Shown here: in pieces, positions 1 through 7,811 of the stretch
Layout: every line of letters starts with the position of its first letter
Position numbering within the stretch: the first letter of the stretch is position 1
Assembly (NCBI GenBank): GCA_902590695.1
Contig: CACIXR010000010.1
Coordinates: 1-47,957 of the forward strand
Source: an uncultured Alphaproteobacteria bacterium
GTDB taxonomy: Bacteria; Pseudomonadota; Alphaproteobacteria; HIMB59; GCA-002718135
DNA: 47,957 nucleotides
Direction: 5' to 3'
Program-made: the position numbers and the translations under genes
Notes under the pieces: generated by a model
Database searches by the model: none
Told to the model about the DNA's origin: nothing
What the model saw: only the letters and a program-made list of their open reading frames with translations

Positions 1-57
1 AAGTTGTTTATCAATTAAGTGAAATATATCCATCTACTATATTATCACTATATATGA

Positions 58-405
58 ATAAAAATAAGTGATACAACACTTCAAGGTTGGGAAGAATGGT
101 GGGTAACGGGGAAAAAACAATTAAAAAAATATGAGAAAAAAAATAAGATAAAACTTTTCTCTGTAGTTGATAACCCTACTCGTTTAGGAGACACAGCATT
201 TTATATTCAAGCACCAGGGGACGAATGCTTTCAAAGAGAAGAAGACTGCGAACGTAATTCGGGTACTTATAAAAGAGTAGAAGCTAAGCAAACAGATGCT
301 GATGGACTTTGGATGAGTTTAGGTATTAATTGGTCAGAAGAAAGTTTGATGAAAAAATTTGAAATTGATTCCGACTCTAAGAAAACATTAGATACCAATT
401 TTTAA
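58..405 (+). pseudogene. Remnant resembling a polysaccharide-lyase-type protein, lacking an intact start
   Basis: An open frame of about 112 codons ends with TAA at 403-405 but has no ATG, GTG or TTG start. An ATG at 54 lies one frame off and hits TGA at 69-71 after five codons. Removing one A from the five-A run at 60-64 would join that ATG to the frame and give a protein starting MNKISDTTLQGW. The translation has GDTAFYIQAPGDECF, a second Cys (EEDCERN), YKRVEAK and GLWMSLGINW. These are reminiscent of the beta-strand core of heparin-lyase-like polysaccharide lyases, where a basic-Cys-rich strand is followed by an R-x-E strand and a W-rich strand. The protein stops soon after that point, well short of a full lyase. 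The family call is weak. It may be a decayed island gene next to the tmRNA locus, or an assembly frameshift. Confidence 0.4.
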
Positions 406-427
406 TACAATAAAATAGTATGAACTT

Positions 428-461
428 CTTCGTAGTAACTTCGTAGTAAACTTCGTAGAAA
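428..461. repeat. Three tandem copies of an 11-12 bp repeat
   Basis: The unit CTTCGTAGTAA occurs at 428-438, then with one extra A at 439-450, and as CTTCGTAGAAA at 451-461. The array lies between the broken gene ending at 405 and the 3' end of the tmRNA coding piece near 505. No function is evident. It could be slippage, or residue of recombination next to ssrA. Confidence 0.75.
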
Positions 462-504
462 GATATTTTAAAAAAATTGTTGATATCACTAGATAATATT
501 TAAA

Positions 505-754
505 GTGTGGGGCGTTCTGTTGCTCGGTGCCCCGGACCGCGCTCACCTAGAATCTAGGCAGCAAGTGCTAATCTATTATCGTTAGCGTTTATAAAATAGC
601 CCGATAACGGTGGTACAATACCGGATAAAGTCTTTGTCTTTTAATTACCGTCAAACCTATTTCGTCCCCATATTGTGGTGGAGACGCCGGGTACCGCCCC
701 CGGGTCCGAATAACTTATTGCACAAAGCATTTATTATCTTAGTTGCAAAGCAAC
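505..754 (-). ncRNA. ssrA: Circularly permuted two-piece tmRNA
   Basis: tmRNA rescues stalled ribosomes by acting as tRNA-Ala and then as a short mRNA. On the minus strand the acceptor piece comes first and ends in CTCCACCA, with the terminal CCA at 676-678. After a six-base intervening segment (670-675) the coding piece begins GGGGACG (669-663). GGGGACG pairs with CGUCUCC over seven base pairs, with G-U at the third pair, the alanyl-tRNA synthetase identity element. A five-pair T stem (CCGGG/CCCGG) carries the loop GGCGGUA. The coding piece then has GGUUUGACGG, as in tmRNA 5' domains, and a tag frame at 586-554. GGGGC/GCCCC and GGUG/CACC near the 3' end could form a pseudoknot. The permuted layout is known from alphaproteobacteria. 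The outer ends (754 and about 505) are estimates from the promoter and the last stem. Confidence 0.93.
554..586 (-). other. tmRNA proteolysis-tag reading frame
   Basis: Starting at the resume codon GCT (586-584) the frame reads ANDNRLALAA and ends in TAG (556-554). With the alanine carried by tmRNA itself, the appended tag would be AANDNRLALAA. The LAA end is the ClpXP/ClpAP recognition terminus found in bacterial tags, and AANDN is a common beginning in alphaproteobacteria. The Arg-Leu middle is the variable part. Confidence 0.93.
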
Positions 755-760
755 ATTTTC

Positions 761-766
761 ATTATA
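761..766 (-). promoter_or_regulatory. -10 box of the tmRNA promoter
   Basis: The minus strand reads TATAAT exactly at 766-761. A transcript would start near 754, just at a small hairpin (GUUGC/GCAAC, 754-742) that would cap the acceptor piece. The -35 region near 784-789 (TTTCAA on the minus strand) is a poor match. Confidence 0.6.
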
Positions 767-855
767 CCTTAAAGTAATTATACTTGAAAGTTTTGTCTTG
801 AAACCTAGCAATTAGAAAAAAAATTGTTACTAATTAAGACATAAAATAAAAAAAT

Positions 856-1344
856 ATGATTAAAGCAATAATGGCAGTAGATGAAAAAGGTGGGATAAGT
901 AAGGGCAAAAGTATGCCTTGGCCCAAAAATTCAATTGACTTAAAATGGTTCAAAGAAAATACTCTAAATAATGTCGTTGTAATGGGAAGGAAGACCTGGG
1001 AAGATCCTTTTATGCCTACACCTCTAAAATCAAGAATAAATGTTCTAATTTCAAGTAAAAACAAAGAATTAATAGAAGGGGCAGATTATTACTTTAGTGG
1101 AAACATAAATGATCAAATTCAAAATCTTCAATCTGAATATAAAGATATGGATATTTTTATAATTGGAGGTTCAGAAATTATAAATTTAACTTTTAAATCC
1201 ATAGAACAATTTTATCTCACTAGAATCTACGGTAATTACAATTGTGAAAAATTTATAGATATTACTTCTATAGAAAATAATATGAAAATGATTAAAAAAA
1301 TAAATGGAGACTCAACTTGCCATTTTGAGATTTGGGAAAGATGA
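856..1344 (+). CDS. folA: Dihydrofolate reductase
   Basis: It reduces dihydrofolate to tetrahydrofolate with NADPH in the cytoplasm, regenerating the cofactor that ThyA consumes. The 162-residue protein has the normal family length. The N-terminus MIKAIMAVDEKGGISKG fits the first strand, then MPWP follows, VVMGRKTWED is the NADPH-binding segment, and IIGGSEI is the glycine-rich NADPH loop. The substrate acid is expected near DLKWFKE. The start is the only plausible ATG before the first strand. The stop overlaps the thyA ATG (ATGA), so the two are translationally coupled. The family is unambiguous. Confidence 0.95.
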   Translation: MIKAIMAVDEKGGISKGKSMPWPKNSIDLKWFKENTLNNVVVMGRKTWEDPFMPTPLKSRINVLISSKNKELIEGADYYFSGNINDQIQNLQSEYKDMDIFIIGGSEIINLTFKSIEQFYLTRIYGNYNCEKFIDITSIENNMKMIKKINGDSTCHFEIWER

Positions 1345-2171
1345 AACAATACCTAGATGCTTTGAGATATTGTTATGATAATGGATCTGATGTTGAAAGT
1401 AGAGCGGGTGGTGTTAGAAAGTCTTTTGGTTATCAAATGCATTATGATCTATCAAATGGTTTTCCTGCTATAACAACTAAAAAACTAGCATGGAAATCTG
1501 TAGTTTCAGAGTTATTGTGGTTCATCGAAGGTTCAGACGATGAGAGAAGACTTGCAGAAATTTTATACAATGATTCAAGAGAAAATTTAAAAGATAAAAA
1601 AACTATTTGGACACAAAATGCACAAGCTGATTATTGGAAATCACAAGCTCGGTTTGAAGGTGATGTTGGTAAAATTTATGGAGTTCAATGGAGAAATTTT
1701 AATGGAGAAGATCAAGTCATAAATCTTATTAAAGGATTAAAAGAAGATCCAAATGGAAGGCGCCATATAATTTCTGCTTGGAACCCTCCGGAGATTAAAA
1801 ATATGTCATTGCCAGCATGTCATGCATTTTCACAATTTTTTATTTCTAATAACAAATTAAGCTGTCAATTATATCAAAGGTCATGTGACATGTTTTTGGG
1901 AGTTCCATTTAATATAGCAAGTTATAGTCTTTTAACTCATATGTTGGCTAGAGAGTGTAAATTAGAAGTTGGAACATTTATCCATTCTTTAGGAGATTTT
2001 CACATTTACAAAGAACATTTTGAGCAGGTTAAAATCCAATTAGAAAGAGTGCCTAAAAAATTACCTGAGCTTCAATTTGAAACAAAAGATTTTTTTAAAT
2101 ACAACGTAACTGATTTTAAATTAATAAACTATCAGCATCATGAAAAAATTGATGCTCTAATGAATGTTTAA
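1341..2171 (+). CDS. thyA: Thymidylate synthase
   Basis: It methylates dUMP to dTMP using methylenetetrahydrofolate, giving dihydrofolate for FolA. The start at ATG 1341 gives MKQYLDALRY, matching known ThyA N-termini, and overlaps the folA stop. An upstream in-frame TTG at 1332 is less likely. Cys160 in LPACHAF is the nucleophile, QRSCD supplies phosphate contacts, and FNIASY keeps the Asn that selects dUMP over dCMP. Arg21 is kept, but the following loop reads AGGVRKSFG where E. coli has TGTGTLSIFG. Residues 68-108 (ERRLAEILYNDSRE to KFEGD-like text) form an insertion compared with the E. coli enzyme. Both look like features of a longer ThyA subfamily. The 3' end overlaps mrp by four bases. 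Confidence 0.96.
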   Translation: MKQYLDALRYCYDNGSDVESRAGGVRKSFGYQMHYDLSNGFPAITTKKLAWKSVVSELLWFIEGSDDERRLAEILYNDSRENLKDKKTIWTQNAQADYWKSQARFEGDVGKIYGVQWRNFNGEDQVINLIKGLKEDPNGRRHIISAWNPPEIKNMSLPACHAFSQFFISNNKLSCQLYQRSCDMFLGVPFNIASYSLLTHMLARECKLEVGTFIHSLGDFHIYKEHFEQVKIQLERVPKKLPELQFETKDFFKYNVTDFKLINYQHHEKIDALMNV

Positions 2172-3211
2172 TTCAGAGATTTTTTTAAGTTTTTAGCAAT
2201 TGATATAAATTTTTTTGAAATTTCACCATCTGGATTATCTATCAAAGCAGGTGTTCCATTGTCTGATTGAATTCTTAAATTTGTATCAATAGGAATTTCT
2301 CCTAAAAAAGGTATTTTAGATTCTTCAGCTTCTTTCTTAACACCATCTTTTGAAAATATATAATGTTTTTGATTACAATTATCACATATGAAATAACTCA
2401 TATTTTCCACAATACCAAGAATATCAACATTAACTTTTTTAAACATATTTATTCCTTTTCTAGCATCAGTAAGAGCTACATCTTGAGGTGTAGAAATTAC
2501 AATTGATCCGGAAAGTTTTGAACTTTGAGCTAAAGTTAGCTGAGCATCTCCAGTACCAGGTGGTAAATCTATTATAAGGTAATCTAATTCACCCCATTCT
2601 ACTCCATTAAACATTTGCTCTAATGCTTTAATGACCATTGGTCCTCTCCAAATTGTTGGAGCCTCAGAGTTAAGAATAAAGCCAATGGACATCAATTTTA
2701 TTCCATAATTTTCTAAAGGTACAAGTTTTTTGTTTTCATTCATAATAGGTTTATTTGAAATACCCATCATTCTAGGTATGCTAGGACCATATATATCTGC
2801 ATCAAGTAACCCAATCTTAAGATCTAGCGAGCTTAAAGCAGTAGCGAGATTTACAGAAAATGTTGATTTGCCAACTCCACCTTTACCACTAGCAATTGCT
2901 ACAATATTTTTTGCATCAATTTTAAATCTTTTATTATCATTATTATTTGTTTTAGTATTTTCTACATCTGAGTTTATAATTACATTCACAGAAAATACCC
3001 CAGGAATTTGCTCAACATTATTTTTAAGCAATCTTGCGATATTTAGGTACAAATCTTCTTTTTGACCTTTCACATGTAAAGAAATGTTTACATTCCCCTC
3101 TTTTACAACTGCTGAAATATTTTGATTTTTAGTATCAAAACTAAGATTTGTTTCAGGATCACTAAATTTCTTAGAAAATGTGTAAATTAAAGATAAAATT
3201 TCATCAGACAT
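2168..3211 (-). CDS. mrp: Mrp/ApbC-type iron-sulfur cluster carrier ATPase
   Basis: Mrp/ApbC proteins bind and transfer [4Fe-4S] clusters to target proteins in the cytoplasm. The 347-residue protein begins with a MIP18/DUF59-like domain (residues about 1-80). A linker rich in Asn and Lys follows, then a deviant Walker A motif GKGGVGKS (109-116), DADIYGPS and DLPPGTGD. The cluster-binding CxxC pair is Cys276 and Cys279 (ICDNC). It is convergent with thyA (four-base overlap) and divergent from hflK, so it is transcribed alone in this window. Confidence 0.92.
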   Translation of the reverse strand: MSDEILSLIYTFSKKFSDPETNLSFDTKNQNISAVVKEGNVNISLHVKGQKEDLYLNIARLLKNNVEQIPGVFSVNVIINSDVENTKTNNNDNKRFKIDAKNIVAIASGKGGVGKSTFSVNLATALSSLDLKIGLLDADIYGPSIPRMMGISNKPIMNENKKLVPLENYGIKLMSIGFILNSEAPTIWRGPMVIKALEQMFNGVEWGELDYLIIDLPPGTGDAQLTLAQSSKLSGSIVISTPQDVALTDARKGINMFKKVNVDILGIVENMSYFICDNCNQKHYIFSKDGVKKEAEESKIPFLGEIPIDTNLRIQSDNGTPALIDNPDGEISKKFISIAKNLKKSLN

Positions 3212-3297
3212 ACTTGATTTTTCCAGATTTACCCAAATATTAGTTATTAAATAATATAATTAGTGTTAGTAGATAGATCCAATATTATCAACAATAT

Positions 3298-4404
3298 ATG
3301 AACTGGAATAAAAATAACAACGACAATAATCCTTGGGGATCAAGTGGAAATAACAACCCTTGGGGTTCAGGAGGGTCTGGAGATGGTCCAAACAAAAGAG
3401 ATTTTGAAGATTCCATTAGAAAAGCAAAAGATAGATTTGGCAATTTTAAATTTGGTGGCAGACGTAACCTTTCAATATTTATAATTGTAGCTGTTTTACT
3501 ATGGTTAGCTACTGGTTTTTATAGAGTTGAGCCTGATGAGCAAGGTGTAGAGCTTTTATTTGGAAGGTGGAATGGTCAAACAACCGAGCCCGGATTACAC
3601 TACTTTTTTCCAACTCCAATCGGTCAAACTGTTACACCTAAAGTTGAAGTAATTAGAAAAATTAACGTTGGATTTAGAAGCGCAAGTGATCTTGGTTTTG
3701 GCTCAAATTCAAATGCAGAGAGAAAAGTTATTGAAGAAAGTTTAATGCTTACGGGTGATCAAAACATAGCAGACGTTGCATTCACAGTACTCTTCAAAAT
3801 TAAAGACGCTGGAAATTTTTTATTTAAGCTTAGAAATCCAGAACTTACTGTTAAAGATATGTCCGAAAGTGTTGTACGTGAAGTTGTGGGTCAAAGAGAT
3901 CTTCAATTCTTACTTACAGAAGGCCGTCAAGAGGTTGAACAAGTTGTAAGAAATGAATTACAACTAGTTTTAGATTCCTACGAAAGTGGTGTTTTAATTC
4001 AATCAGTACAGCTTCAAAGTGTTGATCCACCTGATCAAGTTATTGATGCTTTTGACGAAGTTCAAAGAGCAAGACAAGATAAAGAAAGATTAGTTAACGA
4101 AGCAAATACTTATTTAAACAGAATTGTGCCTAATGCTCGTGGTGAAGCAGCCAAACTCGTTGAAGCTGCCACAGCATACAAAGAGCAGGTAGTTAAACAA
4201 GCTGAAGGTGTGGCACAAAACTTTATAGATGTTTACAATAGTTATAAAGATGCGAAAGAAGTAACTAAGAGAAGAATTTATTTAGAAACTTTAAGAGAAG
4301 TTTTAGAGGGTAAGAACAAAATAATTTTAGATGACACTGGAAATGGACAGGGTGTGGTTCCTTACCTTCCATTGAATGAACTTAAAAAGTCAGGAAATAA
4401 TTAA
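3298..4404 (+). CDS. hflK: HflK, membrane protease modulator
   Basis: HflK and HflC form a large SPFH/prohibitin complex in the inner membrane that surrounds and restrains the FtsH protease. The 368-residue protein has a Gly/Asn-rich cytoplasmic N-terminus (NNPWGSSGNNNPWGSGG), one membrane segment at about 58-75, then an SPFH domain starting VEPDEQGVELLFGRW. An Ala/Glu-rich helical region (GEAAKLVEAATAYKEQ) leads to the C-terminus. It is first in an operon with hflC, the DUF2065 gene and a Do-type protease, an arrangement common in alphaproteobacteria. A TATAAT lies at 3255-3260 upstream, without a clear -35. Confidence 0.94.
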   Translation: MNWNKNNNDNNPWGSSGNNNPWGSGGSGDGPNKRDFEDSIRKAKDRFGNFKFGGRRNLSIFIIVAVLLWLATGFYRVEPDEQGVELLFGRWNGQTTEPGLHYFFPTPIGQTVTPKVEVIRKINVGFRSASDLGFGSNSNAERKVIEESLMLTGDQNIADVAFTVLFKIKDAGNFLFKLRNPELTVKDMSESVVREVVGQRDLQFLLTEGRQEVEQVVRNELQLVLDSYESGVLIQSVQLQSVDPPDQVIDAFDEVQRARQDKERLVNEANTYLNRIVPNARGEAAKLVEAATAYKEQVVKQAEGVAQNFIDVYNSYKDAKEVTKRRIYLETLREVLEGKNKIILDDTGNGQGVVPYLPLNELKKSGNN

Positions 4405-4405
4405 G

Positions 4406-5281
4406 ATGAGATTTAGTGCAAGAAATTTACTTATAGTTTTAGTTTTATTTATTCTTTTCATCACATTCACTGGTGCTTTTTTTATTGTAAATGAAACTAA
4501 GCAAGCTTTAGTGCTCCAATTTGGTGACCCAAGAAAAGTTGTTACAAAACCTGGCCTTCAATTTAAAATTCCATTTATTCAAGATGCTGTTTTTTTAGAT
4601 TCTAGATTACTAAATCTCGATCCCCAACCTGAAGAAATGATTCTTTCAGATCAAAAAAGGATTATTGTTGATTCATTTGCTAGATACAACATTGTTGATC
4701 CTCTAAAGTTCTATCAGACAGTTAGAAATGAAACTACTTTTTCAGATAGATTTGGAAGAATTATAAATGCGGCAGTTAGAGGTGTAATTGCACAATACTC
4801 TTTAACATCCCTACTAAGTGATGAACGTATTAACATTATGAATGAAATTGAAAAACAAATCAAAGTTAATGAAGAATCTTTTGGTGTTAAAATTGTAGAT
4901 ATTAGAATAGGAAGAACAGATTTAACCGAACAAGTATCTAATAACGTTTATCAAAGAATGCGTTCTGAACGTGAAAAAGAAGCAAATTTATTAAGAGCAG
5001 AAGGTGAAGAACTTTCTAAAGAAATTGTTGCATCAGCGGATAGGCAACAAACAGTTATTTTAGCAGAAGCTGAAAGAACCTCTTCAATACTAAGAGGTGA
5101 AGGAGATGCTGCAAAAAATAGAATATTAGGTGATGCTTATAGCCTAGATGAAGAATTTTTTGATTTCTTAAGAACAATGCAAGCTTGTAAAGATACGTTT
5201 GGAGATACAGAAATGTCGATGGTAATTGCTCCTGGGGAAGTTTGTGAAAAATTTTTTGGTGAAATAGATATCCAAAATTAA
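4406..5281 (+). CDS. hflC: HflC, partner of HflK
   Basis: HflC is the second SPFH subunit of the HflKC complex that modulates FtsH. The ATG at 4406 is preferred: it follows the hflK stop by one base, has an AGGAAA about ten bases upstream, and gives MRFSARNLLIVLV with the membrane helix at residues about 7-28. An earlier in-frame start lies inside hflK. The 291-residue protein has the SPFH beginning NETKQALVLQFGDP and the Ala/Glu-rich helical segment EREKEANLLRAEGEE. The last base of its stop is the first base of the DUF2065 start. Confidence 0.94.
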   Translation: MRFSARNLLIVLVLFILFITFTGAFFIVNETKQALVLQFGDPRKVVTKPGLQFKIPFIQDAVFLDSRLLNLDPQPEEMILSDQKRIIVDSFARYNIVDPLKFYQTVRNETTFSDRFGRIINAAVRGVIAQYSLTSLLSDERINIMNEIEKQIKVNEESFGVKIVDIRIGRTDLTEQVSNNVYQRMRSEREKEANLLRAEGEELSKEIVASADRQQTVILAEAERTSSILRGEGDAAKNRILGDAYSLDEEFFDFLRTMQACKDTFGDTEMSMVIAPGEVCEKFFGEIDIQN

Positions 5282-5481
5282 TGTTTGAAATATTATTAAT
5301 AAGCATAGGTCTAGTGCTGATCATTGAAGGCATACTCTATTTTTTATTAGCGAACAATTTAAAGAAATATCTCGATATGCTTTCTCTTATTAATCCACAA
5401 ACTGTAAAAAATATTAGTTTATTTTTTGCTCTTCTAGGACTGTGCCTTATTTATTTCACGTTCAAATACTATGACAATTAA
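5281..5481 (+). CDS. DUF2065 (YjeT-like) small membrane protein
   Basis: The 66-residue protein has two hydrophobic helices (about 3-22 and 45-62) around a short polar segment. It is recognised mainly by its size, its opening (FEILLISIGLVLIIEGILYFL) with an early Gly and Glu in the first helix, and its place right after hflC, where DUF2065/YjeT genes commonly sit. The function is unknown. The context suggests a link to the HflKC/FtsH membrane quality-control system. It overlaps hflC by one base. Confidence 0.8.
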   Translation: MFEILLISIGLVLIIEGILYFLLANNLKKYLDMLSLINPQTVKNISLFFALLGLCLIYFTFKYYDN

Positions 5482-5482
5482 T

Positions 5483-6844
5483 ATGAGAATTAAATTTATA
5501 TTCTTAATTTCTATTTTATTTTCAAAACCATTACTTGCTGTACCTGAGAGTTTTGCTGATTTAGTAGAACAATTATCTCCTGCAGTAGTTAGTATTGCTT
5601 CAACTACTATTGTTGAAAATAATAACCAAAATCAAATACCACAATTTCCGGAGGGATCTCCCTTTGATGATTTTTTTAAAGAATATTTTGATCGTGATCA
5701 AAGACGATCACAACGACCAATGACAGGACTTGGGTCAGGTTTTATAATAAGTGAGAATGGTATAGTTGTTACAAATAACCATGTAATTGAAGGAGCTGAT
5801 GAAATAACTGTTATTCTAAATGATGAAACAGAGTTTACAGCTGAATTACTTGGAAGAGATCCCAAAGCAGACATAGCTGTATTGAAAATTGATCCAAAAA
5901 ACAAAAAACTTACATATGTTGGTTGGGGAGACTCGGATAAGATGAGAGTTGGAGATTGGTCAATTGCAATTGGAAACCCTCTTGGTTTGGGAGGAACAGT
6001 CACAGCAGGAATTATATCTGCAATCTCAAGAGATTTAGGTAGTGGGCCTTATGTTAAATTTTTACAAACAGATGCTTCTATTAACCGTGGTAACTCTGGT
6101 GGACCATTATTTAATTTAGATGGAGAGGTAATAGGAATTAATACGGCAATTGTTTCGCAAACAGGTGGAAGTATTGGTTTAGGATTTGCAATACCTGCGA
6201 ACAGTGCAAAAAAAATAGTACAACAATTAAAAGATTTTGGAAAAACTAAGAGAGGTTGGTTAGGTGTACAAATTCAGCCTGTAACAAAGGATTTTGCAGA
6301 AAGTCTTGGATTGCCTGATCAAAAAGGTGCATTCATATCCAATGTCAATCCTAATGGTCCCTCAAAAACTGCTGGATTAGAACCAGGCGATGTAATTTTA
6401 AAATTTAACAATATAGAAATTAAAAAGATGCCTGATTTACCTAGAGTTGTGGCAGAATCAGATGTAGGTTCTACTGCGATCTTAGAAGTATGGAGAAAAA
6501 ATAAAAAGATTAATATTGAGGTAATATTAGGTGAATTACCCGGAGAGGTAGTTACAGAAAGAAAAACAACTTCAAATGTTGAAAGAAACTTAAAAATAGA
6601 ATCTTTAGGAATTACTATTGAAGATCATGAAAGTGGAGTTAAAGTAATTTCTATTGATGATGTTGAAAGTAGTTTGCAAAATGGAGATATAATTACAGAA
6701 GTTAATAGAGAGATTATTAATAATATGAATTCATTTGAAGAATTAATAAATACTTTAGAAAAAACAGGTAGATCCTCATTGCTACTAAAAATAATTAGAG
6801 ATGATGAGCAAAATTGGGTAACAATTAAATTTAAGAATAATTGA
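5483..6844 (+). CDS. degP: Do/DegP-type periplasmic serine protease
   Basis: Trypsin-like protease and chaperone of the envelope. The ATG at 5483 gives a short signal peptide (MRIKFIFLISILFSKPLLA) directly after the DUF2065 stop; an ATG four codons earlier (5471) is also possible. Counting from 5471, the catalytic triad is His104 (TNNHVIEGAD), Asp134 (ADIAVL) and Ser209 (GNSGGP), followed by two PDZ domains at about 255-350 and 370-455. The length (453-457) is normal for DegP/DegQ/MucD. Which of these paralogue names is right cannot be decided here. Linkage to hflKC is typical of alphaproteobacteria. The stop overlaps the miaA start. Confidence 0.92.
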   Translation: MRIKFIFLISILFSKPLLAVPESFADLVEQLSPAVVSIASTTIVENNNQNQIPQFPEGSPFDDFFKEYFDRDQRRSQRPMTGLGSGFIISENGIVVTNNHVIEGADEITVILNDETEFTAELLGRDPKADIAVLKIDPKNKKLTYVGWGDSDKMRVGDWSIAIGNPLGLGGTVTAGIISAISRDLGSGPYVKFLQTDASINRGNSGGPLFNLDGEVIGINTAIVSQTGGSIGLGFAIPANSAKKIVQQLKDFGKTKRGWLGVQIQPVTKDFAESLGLPDQKGAFISNVNPNGPSKTAGLEPGDVILKFNNIEIKKMPDLPRVVAESDVGSTAILEVWRKNKKINIEVILGELPGEVVTERKTTSNVERNLKIESLGITIEDHESGVKVISIDDVESSLQNGDIITEVNREIINNMNSFEELINTLEKTGRSSLLLKIIRDDEQNWVTIKFKNN

Positions 6845-7764
6845 AAACTCAAATCTATTTTGTATTAGGACCAACTGCATCAGGAAAATCAAAATTTGCT
6901 TTAAGTCTAGCTAACAAACTAAATGGTGAAATTATAAATGCTGACAGTATGCAGATTTATAATGAGCTAAGTATCTTAACTGCTAGGCCAACTATAAATG
7001 ATCAAAAAAAAATTAATCATCATCTCTATGGTTTTGTAAAAGGTGATGTAAGATATAATGTTCAAAAATGGTGTGAGGAAGCATCAAAAAAAATTAATTA
7101 TTTGGTCGATAAAAATATAATCCCTATTTTAGTTGGGGGAACAGGTCTTTATATAGAATCTTTAATTAATGGAATAGTCTCAATTCCTTCTATCCCTGAA
7201 AAAGTAAAATTAGAATCAGAAAAAATGATTTTAAAAATTGGTAAGGAAAATTTTTATAGTTTAGTTAAAGATCTGGATAGTAATGCAATGATTAATATTG
7301 AACCTAATGATATTCAAAGAATAAAAAGAATATGGGAAGTAAATTTTTTTACTAAGAAAAAATTTAGTGACTGGAAAAAAAATAAAAATAAAAATTTTAT
7401 TAATTTAAAAAATTACAAAATTTTATTATTTCTTCCAGATAGGAATGAAAATTATAAAAGAGTAGATCAAAGAACGCATTTAATGATTAAAGATGGTGCA
7501 ATAGAGGAAGTTAAAAATTTGCTTAAATTAAATTATAATAATAGCTTACCAATAATGAAAGCCCACGGAGTTCCTGAAATTCAATCTTATCTTAATAATG
7601 AAGTATCAATGGAGGAATGTATTTCTAAAATACAGCAAGTAACAAGAAACTATGTAAAAAGACAACATACTTGGTGGAGATCTTCAAATCTTAATATTTT
7701 TAAAAAATTTAATCAATTTCCTGATGAAATTGACTTAAAAACCATTAATTTAGAGCAAAATTGA
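6841..7764 (+). CDS. miaA: tRNA dimethylallyltransferase
   Basis: MiaA transfers a dimethylallyl group to A37 of tRNAs reading UNN codons. The protein (307 residues) begins MKTQIYFVLGPTASGKSK with the P-loop at about residues 10-17. It continues with NADSMQIYNELSILTARPT (substrate aspartate and Thr), LVGGTGLYIESL and NDIQRIKRIWEV, and ends with the tRNA-binding RNYVKRQHTWWR. The start is TTG at 6841, overlapping the protease stop (TTGA); no ATG precedes the P-loop. Confidence 0.95.
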   Translation: MKTQIYFVLGPTASGKSKFALSLANKLNGEIINADSMQIYNELSILTARPTINDQKKINHHLYGFVKGDVRYNVQKWCEEASKKINYLVDKNIIPILVGGTGLYIESLINGIVSIPSIPEKVKLESEKMILKIGKENFYSLVKDLDSNAMINIEPNDIQRIKRIWEVNFFTKKKFSDWKKNKNKNFINLKNYKILLFLPDRNENYKRVDQRTHLMIKDGAIEEVKNLLKLNYNNSLPIMKAHGVPEIQSYLNNEVSMEECISKIQQVTRNYVKRQHTWWRSSNLNIFKKFNQFPDEIDLKTINLEQN

Positions 7765-7811
7765 ACTAATTTATTGATTTTATTTTATCCACAGCCTATG
7801 AGCTAAAATCA

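Noticed and set aside
470..505. A rho-independent terminator for ssrA at the T-rich stretch 470-478.
   Set aside because: The only stem just before the T run is about four pairs with AT pairs, so it is too weak to report as a terminator.
505..720. A structured plus-strand RNA such as 6S or RNase P RNA, suggested by the GC-rich conserved-looking stretch.
   Set aside because: Read on the minus strand the same segment gives a complete permuted tmRNA with CCA, acceptor stem, G-U pair and tag frame. No RNase P or 6S signature fits the plus strand.
834..1064. A 76-codon minus-strand frame opposite folA.
   Set aside because: It lies antisense to a clear DHFR gene and has no family features; it is a shadow of folA codon use.
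2730..3065. A 111-codon plus-strand frame antisense to mrp.
   Set aside because: It is hydrophobic only because it is the reverse of Asp/Asn/Lys-rich codons, and mrp motifs are intact on the other strand.
7765..7811. A leader peptide or attenuator before ilvB.
   Set aside because: The 47-base gap is too short and has no run of Leu/Val/Ile codons or terminator hairpin.
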